A DNA stretch of 64,000 bases from Flavobacterium degerlachei (GTDB lineage: Bacteria > Bacteroidota > Bacteroidia > Flavobacteriales > Flavobacteriaceae). The notes under the pieces were generated by a model. It saw only the letters and a program-made list of their open reading frames with translations. It was not told the DNA's origin and ran no database searches. The position numbers were made by a program, and so were the translations under genes. This document shows positions 8,972 through 17,522 of this stretch, one piece after another; position 1 is the stretch's first letter; every line of letters starts with the position of its first letter. Location: positions 248,001 to 312,000 of the forward strand of contig NZ_FNMV01000001.1 of assembly GCF_900106645.1 (NCBI RefSeq), written 5' to 3'.

Positions 8972-9979
8972 ATGAGTACAGAGAAAGAAGCCAAACTAAA
9001 AGCGTTACAACTTACCCTTGACAAACTGGACAAAACCTACGGAAAAGGAACAGTAATGAAAATGGGGGATAAAGCCATTGTAGAAGTGGAAACCATTTCT
9101 TCAGGCTCTTTAGGAATTGATTTAGCTCTAGGGGTAAATGGATATCCAAGAGGAAGAATCATAGAAATATACGGTCCAGAATCATCTGGAAAAACTACTT
9201 TGACGCTTCATGCTATTGCCGAAGCTCAAAAAGCAGGTGGAATTGCAGCTTTTATCGATGCAGAACACGCATTTGATAGAAATTATGCTGAAAAATTAGG
9301 AGTTGATATTGAAAATCTAATCATTTCTCAACCAGACAATGGAGAGCAAGCATTAGAAATTGCTGAAAACTTGATTCGTTCAGGTGCAATTGATATTGTT
9401 GTAATTGACTCGGTTGCTGCATTGACACCAAAAAGTGAAATTGAAGGTGAAATGGGAGATTCTAAAATGGGTCTTCATGCTCGTTTAATGTCTCAAGCAT
9501 TGAGAAAACTAACAGGAACAATTAGCAAAACGAATTGTACTGTATTCTTTATCAATCAATTGAGAGAGAAAATTGGAGTAATGTTTGGAAATCCAGAGAC
9601 TACAACTGGAGGAAATGCATTGAAGTTTTATGCTTCGGTTCGTTTAGATATCCGTCGTTCTACTCAAATTAAAGATGGAGACAGCGTACTTGGTAACAGA
9701 ACCAAAGTAAAAGTGGTAAAAAACAAAGTAGCACCACCTTTTAAAATTGCTGAATTTGACATCATGTATGGTGAAGGAATTTCAAAAACAGGAGAAATCT
9801 TAGATTTAGCTGTTGAGTTTGAAATCATCAAAAAAGCAGGATCTTGGTTTAGTTATGGTGAAACCAAATTAGGACAAGGTCGTGATGCTGTGAAATCTTT
9901 GATTAAAGACAATCCAGAATTAGCAGATGAATTAGAAGTAAAAATCAAAGCTAGAATTAAGGAATTAGCTGATGCTTAA
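8972..9979 (+). CDS. recA: Recombinase RecA
   Basis: I chose the ATG at 8972 ([13 protein letters not shown]...), giving 335 aa as is usual for Bacteroidota RecA. The upstream in-frame ATG at 8948 adds eight Lys/Glu-rich residues that homologues lack as far as I recall. Walker A is GPESSGKTT, Walker B is [11 protein letters not shown], loop L2 is around [14 protein letters not shown]. RecA polymerises on single-stranded DNA, pairs homologous DNA and stimulates LexA-type cleavage. No LexA box was recognised upstream, and Bacteroidota SOS boxes are not one I can identify by eye. A strong terminator follows. Confidence 0.97.
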   Translation: MSTEKEAKLKALQLTLDKLDKTYGKGTVMKMGDKAIVEVETISSGSLGIDLALGVNGYPRGRIIEIYGPESSGKTTLTLHAIAEAQKAGGIAAFIDAEHAFDRNYAEKLGVDIENLIISQPDNGEQALEIAENLIRSGAIDIVVIDSVAALTPKSEIEGEMGDSKMGLHARLMSQALRKLTGTISKTNCTVFFINQLREKIGVMFGNPETTTGGNALKFYASVRLDIRRSTQIKDGDSVLGNRTKVKVVKNKVAPPFKIAEFDIMYGEGISKTGEILDLAVEFEIIKKAGSWFSYGETKLGQGRDAVKSLIKDNPELADELEVKIKARIKELADA

Positions 9980-10002
9980 TATACTTTTCTAAAGTAATTA
10001 GA

Positions 10003-10034
10003 ATGCCCGAATGTAATATTCGGGCATTTTTTTT
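10003..10034 (+). terminator. Rho-independent terminator of recA
   Basis: ATGCCCGAAT (10003-10012), loop GTAAT, ATTCGGGCAT (10018-10027), then a T-rich tail. This is a perfect 10-bp stem 24 bp after the recA stop codon. Confidence 0.9.
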
Positions 10035-10180
10035 GGCCTGTTTTTTCACCTGTTACTTGTATTTTAAAACCCATTTTTTGATAAAAATCAATTAATTTTG
10101 AATAATAACGCAACCTTTTTTATTCATTTTCATCTTATATAAAATGTAACGAAGTTATTAATATCAAAAATTATGAAAAA

Positions 10181-10594
10181 ATGAAAAAACTAGTTTTATT
10201 TTTAGTGCTAATTACAACTTTAGTAAGTTGTAGTACTGACAATGACAACAATGATTCTTACACCTACGAAGTGCTTCCCGTGCAAAGCTATGAACTTCCA
10301 GCAAGTTTTACTCTAGGAGAAACCTATGAAATTAAATTGAAATACCAAAGGCCTACAGCATGTCATATTTTTCAAGGAATTTATTACGATAAAAACCTAA
10401 ATACGAGAACCATTGCGATACAAACAGCTGTAAATGACAACCAGATATGTACCACAGAAGTCCCTGCATTATCTGAGGTTTCTTTTAATTTTTATGTCAC
10501 TAATACTGGGTCTTATATCTTTAAGTTTTATAAAGGAGAAGATGCTGCTGGACAAGATCTTTTTGAAGAAGTAGAAATTCCTGTAGTTAACTAA
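10181..10594 (+). CDS. Small secreted lipoprotein of unknown function
   Basis: 137 aa. It has a lipoprotein signal (hydrophobic run, then LVSCS with Cys17 as lipid site) and an Asp/Asn-rich linker. The mature part of about 110 residues is predicted mostly beta and has two further Cys (ACHIF and QICTT). I do not recognise the family. It lies just upstream (16 bp) of an ECF sigma factor gene, so it may be cotranscribed with the sigma/anti-sigma pair. A sensory or target role is only a guess. Confidence 0.6.
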   Translation: MKKLVLFLVLITTLVSCSTDNDNNDSYTYEVLPVQSYELPASFTLGETYEIKLKYQRPTACHIFQGIYYDKNLNTRTIAIQTAVNDNQICTTEVPALSEVSFNFYVTNTGSYIFKFYKGEDAAGQDLFEEVEIPVVN

Positions 10595-10610
10595 AAACCA
10601 GAAAAAATCT

Positions 10611-11153
10611 GTGGGATTAGATCAAATAATTAACGATTGTAAAAAAAACAACTCTAAAGCTCAGGAGCAATTGTATCAATTGTTTTCTAAAAAGTTTTTT
10701 GGGGTATGCTTGAAGTATTCTAGTAATTATGCTGATGCTGAAGATAATTTACAAGACGGTTTTTTGATAATCTTTAGAAAAATAGACCAGTTTAATGGCA
10801 AAGGTTCATTTGAAGGTTGGGCGAAAAGAGTAATGATAAATAATGCACTCCAAAAATTTAAAGGAGTGCGTTATTTAGAGCTTACTAACGAAAATATACC
10901 CGAGGATGATGTTGAAATAGATGACGAGAATGTTCCTATTGACTATTTAATGCAAATCATCCAAGAATTACCAGATCAATACCGACTCGTTTTCAGCCTC
11001 TACGTTCTTGACGGTTATTCCCATAAAGAAATTGCAGACACATTGAAAATAACAACAGGAAATACAAAATCAAATCTTTCAAGAGCAAGGCTCATTTTAA
11101 AAGAAAAAATTGAAGTTTATACAAGAATTGAAATAAAGTCATTGGCAAAATGA
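10611..11153 (+). CDS. ECF-type RNA polymerase sigma-70 factor
   Basis: 180 aa from a GTG start. No nearer in-frame ATG would retain the N-terminal sigma-2 helix. Sigma-2 region: SSNYADAEDNLQDGFLIIFRKI, with the DAED/ED-LQD pattern for -10 recognition. Sigma-4 region: LPDQYRLVFSLYVLDGYSHKEIADTL, ending in the helix-turn-helix GNTKSNLSRAR. It would redirect RNA polymerase to an extracytoplasmic-stress regulon. Its stop overlaps the start of the next gene (ATGA at 11150-11153), which encodes the probable anti-sigma partner. Translational coupling is likely. Confidence 0.92.
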   Translation: MGLDQIINDCKKNNSKAQEQLYQLFSKKFFGVCLKYSSNYADAEDNLQDGFLIIFRKIDQFNGKGSFEGWAKRVMINNALQKFKGVRYLELTNENIPEDDVEIDDENVPIDYLMQIIQELPDQYRLVFSLYVLDGYSHKEIADTLKITTGNTKSNLSRARLILKEKIEVYTRIEIKSLAK

Positions 11154-12568
11154 GCGATAAAAAAAACATAGACCGATTGTTTCAAGAAAAATTTAAGGAT
11201 TTTGAAGCAGAACCTGATCAACAGCTTTGGTTGAACATTGAAGCGCAATTAAAAGAAAAAAAACGAAAAGTAATTCCTTTTTGGATGCAATTTTCAGGAA
11301 TTGCTGCTGCCCTTATTTTAGGATTCTTCGCCTTCAATATGGCTTTCAATACCAATAATGAAATCAAAAAAACCATTGTTTTAGATTCAAAAAATGAAAG
11401 TAAAAACAAAGACTCTATTTCAAAAGAAAAAAAGAATGCCCCTTTTCATATAAAAAACAAGCAACAAGTAGTAATAACTAACCCAAACACCGTTAGAAAT
11501 CATGAAAATGAAAATACAACTTTTACTTCCGCAAAAACCAATTCTGAACAAAAGAAAAATTCAACTGATTCTTCGCTTTATAAATCGAAAAATAATTCAC
11601 CGCTAAAACCGTTAGCTTCTAATACGTCCAACTCAAAATTAGACCAGGGAATTGTCGAGAATAATCGTCTTAAAAATGCAAATTCACTCGCAAATACTGT
11701 TGATAAAGTAATGGGAGAAACCAAATTAGACAGCAAGTCAGATTCTAAAATTGTAGCGTCTGATACTAAAAAACAAGATGCTATTATTCCAGAAACTCCA
11801 AATGAATTAGCCGAAATTCTAAAAAAGAAAGAAGAAGAAAAATCTCCTACCGATATCAATAACAAAGACAAATGGCAAATTGTGCCTAATATAGCTGCTG
11901 TCTATTTGAATCCAAATTCAGCTGGATCTTCTATCGATGCACAATTCGATGACAATACAATAACAGCCGATAACAGCCTTAGCTTTGGAATTGGTGTGAA
12001 TTATGCCGTTTCTAATAAAATCACCTTAAGAACAGGGCTTAATAAGCTTGCTTTGGGATATAACACCAATGACGTCATTTATTCAACCAGTTTAGCAACT
12101 AATAACCTCCCTAATATTACCTACAGCTCTAGCGCGCCAATTGAAGTAAAAAACCAAGATGCACTTAGTACACTTGTTGGTTTTGAAAGAACCATACAAA
12201 ATACAAGTACTGCTGCTATCAATCAAAAAATGGGCTATTATGAAGTGCCGTTAGAGCTTTCATACGCTCTTTTAAATAAAAAGTTTGGTGTTAGTATAAT
12301 TGGTGGAATTAGCACTTTATTTTTAAACCAAAATAAAGTTTCCTTAGTCTCTAACAACATTAATTTAAAGTTAGGGGAGGCCAATAATTTAAACCCAATT
12401 CATTTTAGTACCAATGTTGGAATGGGATTTAAATACCAATTTATGAAATCATTTCAGGTAAACATTGAGCCCATGGTCAAATATCAGTTGAACACTTACT
12501 CTGACAATTCCAATAGTGACAAAGCTGCTTTTATTGGGTTATATACTGGGATTATCTATTCCTTTTAG
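11150..12568 (+). CDS. Putative anti-sigma protein fused to a C-terminal outer-membrane-type barrel
   Basis: 472 aa. Residues 1-45 are a charged cytoplasmic segment (LFQEKFKDFEAEPDQQLW) like flavobacterial anti-sigma N-termini. One membrane helix follows at about 45-65, then about 180 residues of Ser/Asn/Lys-rich linker. The C-terminal region of about 220 residues has amphipathic beta-strands and ends in Phe (GIIYSF), as outer membrane barrels do. The start overlaps the sigma factor stop by 4 nt, which supports a regulatory pair. If both parts fold as suggested, one chain spans inner membrane, periplasm and outer membrane. The anti-sigma role is inferred from position and the N-terminal pattern. 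Confidence 0.65.
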   Translation: MSDKKNIDRLFQEKFKDFEAEPDQQLWLNIEAQLKEKKRKVIPFWMQFSGIAAALILGFFAFNMAFNTNNEIKKTIVLDSKNESKNKDSISKEKKNAPFHIKNKQQVVITNPNTVRNHENENTTFTSAKTNSEQKKNSTDSSLYKSKNNSPLKPLASNTSNSKLDQGIVENNRLKNANSLANTVDKVMGETKLDSKSDSKIVASDTKKQDAIIPETPNELAEILKKKEEEKSPTDINNKDKWQIVPNIAAVYLNPNSAGSSIDAQFDDNTITADNSLSFGIGVNYAVSNKITLRTGLNKLALGYNTNDVIYSTSLATNNLPNITYSSSAPIEVKNQDALSTLVGFERTIQNTSTAAINQKMGYYEVPLELSYALLNKKFGVSIIGGISTLFLNQNKVSLVSNNINLKLGEANNLNPIHFSTNVGMGFKYQFMKSFQVNIEPMVKYQLNTYSDNSNSDKAAFIGLYTGIIYSF

Positions 12569-13309
12569 TTGGATATCATACTCCATTAGTTGGGAATAAA
12601 CGACTTCTCTAGTTTCTTCACGGATTACTTTTCTATCTACTCCTGTTTTTCCAAAAGTATCAATCTGTGGATGTATTTTAGCCCTCATAATTCCTGGGCT
12701 ACCACTGAAAAAGGTGTAAGAAAACCTTTTTTTATTATCTGCAAAAGTAATGGGAAGAATTGGAATTTGATGCTCAATCGCTAATCGAAAAGCCCCATCT
12801 TTAAAAGTATCCAATACAATGGATTCATCATCTGGAACACCACCTTCTGGAAAAATACAAACACTTAAACCTCGGTCGATTATTTTTTGAGCCTGATTAA
12901 AAACTTCTAGTCGGCTTTTTGAACAACCTCGATCCACTAAAATACAGGTCCTTTTATAGAAAAAACCAAATAATGGAATTTTAGCCAATTCCTTTTTACC
13001 TACAAAAACAAACGGACTCTTAACTACTGCTAACATCAACATAATATCAACCATTGAGGTATGATTAGCAACAATCATATAGCTTTTATCTGATTCTAAG
13101 ATTTGGTTTCTTTCAATTTTATAGTAAAACCCCATTCCGAAGAGAATGAATTTGGCCCAAATACGTGACATTTTAAAGTAGTACGGATAACCTTTTTCAG
13201 AAACGATAGACGCTACTAAAAATGGTAACATAATCACTATGGGGATAGTAAATAAAATATAAAACCACATCCGCCATAAAGTCCAGAAAATTATTTTTAT
13301 TCCTTTCAT
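12539..13309 (-). CDS. 1-acyl-sn-glycerol-3-phosphate acyltransferase (PlsC-like)
   Basis: 256 aa from the ATG at 13309 (MKGIKIIFWTLWRMW). The frame stays open for 34 more codons upstream, but that part looks non-coding. Two N-terminal hydrophobic segments anchor it in the inner membrane. Catalytic block I is NHTSMVD (the NHx4D motif). FPEGGVPDD forms the acyl-acceptor binding block III, and ILPITFAD is block IV. It acylates lysophosphatidate in phospholipid synthesis. A related lysophospholipid or ornithine-lipid acyltransferase cannot be excluded. Its 3' end overlaps the convergent barrel gene by 30 bp. Confidence 0.88.
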   Translation of the reverse strand: MKGIKIIFWTLWRMWFYILFTIPIVIMLPFLVASIVSEKGYPYYFKMSRIWAKFILFGMGFYYKIERNQILESDKSYMIVANHTSMVDIMLMLAVVKSPFVFVGKKELAKIPLFGFFYKRTCILVDRGCSKSRLEVFNQAQKIIDRGLSVCIFPEGGVPDDESIVLDTFKDGAFRLAIEHQIPILPITFADNKKRFSYTFFSGSPGIMRAKIHPQIDTFGKTGVDRKVIREETREVVYSQLMEYDIQLKGIDNPSI

Positions 13310-13685
13310 GAGTTCAAAAATAGGGATTCCTATGATACTATTTTTAAAAAGAATTAAATTTGGGAAAACTATAACCGCAAAGAGCAGCCTTTTATTTAAA
13401 AAAAGATACAAGTATTGTCGACTGCAAATTATTAAATTAAACTCTCAATCTAATTTTTTGACGTTTGCTAAGCTTTTAAAAAATAAAAATTACCGCAAAT
13501 TCGCAAATTAAATTTTTCAATCAAGCTTTTAAATTGGCGAATTTTCGGTCAATATTTAATTCCTTAAAATAGCTGTTGCCTTTCTTACAACAGAAGCCTC
13601 TAAAAAAATAAACTTAAAAAAACTATGCGAACTTTGCGGTAAATAAATAAACTATGCGAACTTTACGCTTCAGAAAAAAATTACA
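13310..13685. other. Gene-free spacer between plsC and trpS with repeats
   Basis: 376 bp without a gene. It holds hairpin repeat A (13492-13549) and a direct repeat, AACTATGCGAACTTT, at 13621-13635 and again at 13650-13664. The first copy continues as GCGGTAA and is near-complementary to the left arm of repeat A. No clear promoter for trpS was identified. The spacer looks like degraded interspersed-repeat DNA. Confidence 0.6.
13492..13549. repeat. Imperfect hairpin repeat, family member A
   Basis: The left arm starts ACCGCAAATTCGCAAATT (13492-13509). It pairs with AAATTGGCGAATTTTCGGT (13531-13549) with two mismatches across a 21-nt loop. The left arm differs at two positions from the arm of the perfect hairpin at 17263-17313, so both belong to one interspersed palindromic family. 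Confidence 0.6.
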
Positions 13686-14663
13686 ATGGCAAAAATACTT
13701 ACCGGTGTCCAAAGTACAGGAACACCACATTTAGGAAACCTACTTGGGGCAATCATACCCGCGATTCAATTATCGAATGATCCAAAAAACGAATCTTTTC
13801 TTTTTATTGCCGACTTGCATTCGATCACCCAGATAAAAGACGGAAATACATTAAGGACCAACACCTACAGTACTGCCGCCGCTTGGCTGGCTTGTGGATT
13901 AGATGTTAACAAAGTGGTTTTTTACAGACAGTCTGATGTGCCACAAACAGCAGAATTGTCTTGGTATTTAAGCTGTTTTTTCCCTTTTCAACGTCTGACC
14001 CTTGCCCATTCATTCAAAGACAAAGCAGACAGACTAGACGATGTAAACGCAGGCTTGTTCTCCTACCCGATGTTGATGGCTGCTGATATTTTATTATACG
14101 ACGCAGAGTTAGTTCCAGTAGGAAAAGACCAATTGCAACATCTTGAAATTACTCGTGATGTAGCATCAAGATTCAATCACCAAATGGGAGAAACATTTGT
14201 TATTCCTGAAGCCAAAATACAGGAAGACAGCATGTTGATTCCCGGGACAAATGGCGGAAAAATGAGTAAATCAGCTAATAATTTAATTAATATATTTCTG
14301 GAAGACAAAGCATTGCGCAAGCAAGTGATGTCTATAGAAACGGACAGTACGCCACTAGAAGAACCTAAAAATCCAGATACTTGTAATGCATTTGCGATTT
14401 ACTCCTTGTTAGCCAATGCCGAGCAACTTGCAGCAATGCGTGCTAATTACGAAGGTGGAAACTATGGTTACGGTCACGCCAAACAAGCTTTGTTTGAACT
14501 GATATGCGAAACCTTTAAAACCGAAAGAGAAAAATACAATTATTACATGAACAACCTTCCAGAAGTAGACGCCTTGCTTAAAATAGGCGCTAATAAAGCT
14601 TCAACAGTTGCGAATGCTGTATTGTCAAGAGTACGAGAGAAATTAGGTTTTGAAGCCCTTTAG
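13686..14663 (+). CDS. trpS: Tryptophan-tRNA ligase
   Basis: 325 aa class I aminoacyl-tRNA synthetase. The HIGH-type motif is TGTPHLGNLLGA near the N-terminus. KMSKS is GKMSKSANN. The segment AADILLYDAELVPVGKDQLQH is highly typical of TrpRS. It charges tRNA-Trp in the cytosol. Length and motifs fit the bacterial family and nothing is odd. It is flanked by a repeat-rich spacer upstream and a strong terminator downstream. Confidence 0.97.
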   Translation: MAKILTGVQSTGTPHLGNLLGAIIPAIQLSNDPKNESFLFIADLHSITQIKDGNTLRTNTYSTAAAWLACGLDVNKVVFYRQSDVPQTAELSWYLSCFFPFQRLTLAHSFKDKADRLDDVNAGLFSYPMLMAADILLYDAELVPVGKDQLQHLEITRDVASRFNHQMGETFVIPEAKIQEDSMLIPGTNGGKMSKSANNLINIFLEDKALRKQVMSIETDSTPLEEPKNPDTCNAFAIYSLLANAEQLAAMRANYEGGNYGYGHAKQALFELICETFKTEREKYNYYMNNLPEVDALLKIGANKASTVANAVLSRVREKLGFEAL

Positions 14664-14683
14664 TTTCTATAATTATTACGCTC

Positions 14684-14719
14684 AAAACCCCTTTTTTTCG
14701 AAAATAAAAAGGGGTTTTT
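14684..14719 (+). terminator. Rho-independent terminator of trpS
   Basis: AAAACCCCTTTTT pairs with AAAAAGGGGTTTT across a short TTCGAAAAT-type loop, followed by T residues. It starts 21 bp after the trpS stop. Confidence 0.88.
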
Positions 14720-14753
14720 GTTTATTAAACTAAAATATCACTAAAAGTGGGTA

Positions 14754-14784
14754 TTTGATTTACGCTTTGTTTTGCGTAAGTTTG
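14754..14784 (+). promoter_or_regulatory. Complete Bacteroidota-type promoter upstream of the zincin-like gene
   Basis: TTTG (14754-14757), 19-bp spacer, then TAAGTTTG (14777-14784), which matches the TTG-N17-23-TAnnTTTG consensus. The spacer holds the inverted repeat TTACGC (14760-14765) / GCGTAA (14774-14779), a possible operator. The predicted start of transcription is about 40 bp before the ATG at 14829. Confidence 0.6.
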
Positions 14785-14828
14785 AAAATGAGGCTTTTAC
14801 AAAAAAAGCACTAATTTAAGATCATATT

Positions 14829-16196
14829 ATGAAAATAAAATTATTTACCCCCCCCCATTTTTTAGGAATTTTCTTTGTTTTACTACTCTTTTCTTGTACT
14901 AAAGAGGATTTGCCAAGCAACTCAACAACTACGGTGACAAATCAAATAGAATCTGCTAAAACATGGTTTTAAAATAATCCCATACTAAACAATTTCATTC
15001 TTTTAGAATTTGTAGCCAAAATAGATTGGGAAAAAGCACAATCATTTGAGGATTCAACTAATATAGCAATCGAGGTACCAATAGTTTTAAAACAAAACAT
15101 ATCTTTAACAGCTGACCAATCTACAGTATCGACCAATAGATTATTATTTATTAAAGGAGAAAACAACATATATACTTCCTATATTATTAATATTTCTTCT
15201 TCAAAAAACAATTTGGAACTAATAAATAACTTAACGAAGTTAAACTACTTTAATATTCCAAACGATTTTACAGGAAAGGTCTTAGTCATAAAAAACAACA
15301 CCAAAAGTGCAAATATTAGTATTATCATTGATGGGAAAGAAAAAATAAAAGAAGATAATATATATGCCAAAGCACCATCTGTAAGCTGTTACGAAGTTAT
15401 TCAATTATATGATACAGGACCTCCTAGACAAACTGGAATTACTTTTTGCGTGGATGATAGCGGTTATAATCCCTATACCAACCAAACGAGCTATACCTAT
15501 CATGGTGGTGGTGGAGTTGAAACAACACCTGATGATGTCCAAATTATCAATGGACTAACTGGTAAAGCTTTATGTATTTATAATTTATTAAACTCTTCAA
15601 GTTCAGATTTTGCAGATGATATTAAAAAATTCGATGGAGAATTCCCTGTAAGTCATTTAAAATTAACAATTAATAATAATTTGGAACCATATGTTTATGG
15701 AATAACATTACCACCTATTAACTATGTAACTGAAGTACAAATAAGTAATACGGCTTTAGAAACATTATCTGATTTAGGAACAGCGACAGTATTTGCGCAT
15801 GAAATAATCCACGCAGAAATATTTAGAAAGATGTTGTCTGCGGCTCAAAGAGGTACTTTGAACTCAAAAACTCCTAACGAACAAATAACATTAGTAAATT
15901 CATTAAAAGATAATTTTCCAGGATTATATGACTACTATGAAAAAAGGTATAATCCTACGTGGAATCATGAAATGATGGCAAATCATTACAGAGGTACAAT
16001 TGCTGATATAATACAAAAATTTGACAATAATCACCTTCCTAGATCCACGTATGAAGCTGTAGCATGGGTAGGTTTGGGTAAACATGGCAAAGACACAACA
16101 ACAATTGCCTGGGATAATTTAAAACCCGAAGAAAAAAAAGTAATTGAGGAATTAATCAGAGATAATTTTTATAACGGCCCCTCAAATTGTAATTAA
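14829..16196 (+). pseudogene. Secreted zincin-like metallopeptidase-domain lipoprotein, interrupted by an in-frame TAA
   Basis: Frame from ATG 14829 encodes a lipoprotein signal (LLLFSC, Cys about 24), then hits TAA at 14970-14972 (codon 48), right after AKTWF. The same frame continues open for about 408 codons to 16196. The sequence just before the stop resembles a common flavobacterial N-terminal motif, (A)K(T/S)WFE, so TAA probably replaces a GAA or AAA codon. The C-terminal half has VFAHEIIHAEIF (HExxH at about 324-328) and a later NHEMMANHYR, which suggests a zinc peptidase fold. The signal-peptide region contains nine consecutive C (14848-14856). A promoter is intact. Two secreted paralogues follow, the first 2 bp downstream. 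It could be a true pseudogene, a phase-varying locus or an assembly base error. Confidence 0.75.
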
Positions 16197-16198
16197 TT

Positions 16199-16684
16199 AT
16201 GAAAACAATTATCTACACACTATTATTATTATTAAACGTAAGTTTTATATATTCACAAAATTTAAAAAGCTTAGAAAAAGATTTTAATGCTTTTTACGTA
16301 AGCAACGAAATCGCAAAACCAATAAAATATATATTATTTGACGGAAAAGAATGCGCTCATACAAAGGGCGAAAATAAAGAGGGAACATTCTATCATATAA
16401 ATGGCGACAGCTTTTTATATATTAAAAAAAGACATAAAACAGATACCCTTTCAATTGCCATTTTAAAAAAAATAAAGCTACAAAGTAGCAGGAGATTACA
16501 TGAAGAAGAAGTTAACTTCTTTATGAAAAAAATTGAAGAGTACGAAAGAAAAACCAATACAAAAATTCCAAAATCAATGCCCATATCGCGCACTCATAAA
16601 TACTTTAAGATTTATATCTTTGAAAAAGTAAATGCTAATAAAGTAATTAGGCGCGAAGTGGAATGGCAGTATGCCACTTTTTAA
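16199..16684 (+). CDS. Secreted protein of unknown function, paralogue 1
   Basis: 161 aa with a cleavable signal peptide (about 1-19, ending IYSQ). I do not recognise the family. It is clearly paralogous to the next gene. Shared blocks are PIKYILFD, KKxHKxDT, LKKIKL, YFKIYIFEK and the C-terminal W-x-YATF. It starts 2 bp after the stop of the zincin-like gene, so it is almost certainly in that operon. A small secreted protein tightly linked to a secreted peptidase-like gene could be an inhibitor or immunity factor, but there is no direct evidence for that. The window contains no other homologue. Confidence 0.7.
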   Translation: MKTIIYTLLLLLNVSFIYSQNLKSLEKDFNAFYVSNEIAKPIKYILFDGKECAHTKGENKEGTFYHINGDSFLYIKKRHKTDTLSIAILKKIKLQSSRRLHEEEVNFFMKKIEEYERKTNTKIPKSMPISRTHKYFKIYIFEKVNANKVIRREVEWQYATF

Positions 16685-16745
16685 AACCTGCAGTTTGTTA
16701 TATAGAAACGGAGTTTTATGATGCCCTTCAAATTCTAAATTAACC

Positions 16746-17219
16746 ATGAAAAATGTATTTTATATATTATTGATTCTGGTCACTACTTTTGCACATGCGC
16801 AAACAAGGAAAAGTGATTTCTTTAGATTATATAAAGGGGGAAATACGTATTTAAAACCCATTAAATATGTGCTTTTCGATTCTACTGCTAGTTATGCCGA
16901 GAAAAAAATCATTCAAGATGTCATTTACTTCAATATAAAAGGAGAGCAATTTGTTTATAAAAAAAATCATAAAGTTGACACTTGTTCAGTAGACCTTTTA
17001 CAAAAAATAAAACTAGACAACCCTGCCGATTTAAATCAAAATGCCTTTCTTTATTTTAAAAATAAAAAAGAAGAAATAGAAAAAAAATCAAATCATAAGA
17101 TACTTATTCTCTTTCCTGTAGCCGGTTTTAATAACTATTTTAAAGTTTATGTTTTAGAAAAAATAAAGAACGATAAATTACTAAAGTATCTAGTAGACTG
17201 GGAGTATTCCACTTTTTAA
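16746..17219 (+). CDS. Secreted protein of unknown function, paralogue 2
   Basis: 157 aa with a signal peptide (about 1-18, ending AHAQ). It is a tandem paralogue of the preceding gene. Aligned blocks are PIKYVLFD, KKNHKVDT, LQKIKLD, YFKVYVLEK and terminal W-x-YSTF. The two are clearly diverged in the middle, so the duplication is not recent. It lies 61 bp after paralogue 1 and is probably cotranscribed. A perfect 20-bp inverted repeat lies about 45 bp downstream. Function unknown. Confidence 0.7.
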   Translation: MKNVFYILLILVTTFAHAQTRKSDFFRLYKGGNTYLKPIKYVLFDSTASYAEKKIIQDVIYFNIKGEQFVYKKNHKVDTCSVDLLQKIKLDNPADLNQNAFLYFKNKKEEIEKKSNHKILILFPVAGFNNYFKVYVLEKIKNDKLLKYLVDWEYSTF

Positions 17220-17262
17220 AGGAAAAAAACTAGAATTTGAAGTTATCTAGTTAAAAAAAATA

Positions 17263-17313
17263 AACCGCAGATTCGCAGATTTAAAAAAATTAAAAATCTG
17301 CGAATCTGCGGTT
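17263..17313. repeat. Perfect 20-bp inverted repeat, family member B
   Basis: AACCGCAGATTCGCAGATTT (17263-17282) and its exact reverse complement (17294-17313) enclose an 11-nt A-rich loop. It is related in arm sequence to the hairpin at 13492-13549. There is no T run, so it is a repeat element rather than a classical terminator, though it could stop or stabilise the upstream transcript. Confidence 0.85.
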
Positions 17314-17326
17314 CATTTACTTCAGT

Positions 17327-17420
17327 TTATATCACCTCAAACAATTTCCCTGCTAATGGCCGAACCATTCTGTTGCTAGGTACATGAGCCGCGTTATAAA
17401 CGCTATATTTAGCGATGAAA
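17327..17420 (-). pseudogene. Relic of a dprA-like 3' end
   Basis: Read on the minus strand, this stretch ends in MVRPLAGKLFEVI followed by TAA. The intact dprA gene, 190 bp away in the same orientation, ends in VVRPLPGKLFEAI and a stop. Nucleotide identity is high over about 40 bp and then decays. Further upstream the frame reads KYSVYNAAHVPSN, which does not match DprA. It is therefore a partial duplicate of the gene end, with no start and no catalytic part. Confidence 0.65.
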
Positions 17421-17472
17421 AATAGGTGGAAAATTACACTTTAATAAACATTACTACTTCTGCAAAAGCTTC

Positions 17473-17489
17473 CAGCCTTTAAAAGGCTG
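17473..17489 (-). other. Hairpin downstream of dprA
   Basis: CAGCCT, 5-nt loop, AGGCTG. On the minus strand it lies about 35 bp after the dprA stop and is followed by GAAGCTTTTG. It is at best a weak terminator. Confidence 0.4.
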
Positions 17490-17522
17490 AAAGTTTTAAT
17501 AATTCAAAAGAAACTATCTTTT

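Noticed and set aside
13559..13685. T-box or trp-leader riboswitch before trpS
   Set aside because: No T-box sequence, leader peptide or antiterminator was seen. The spacer is repeat-derived.
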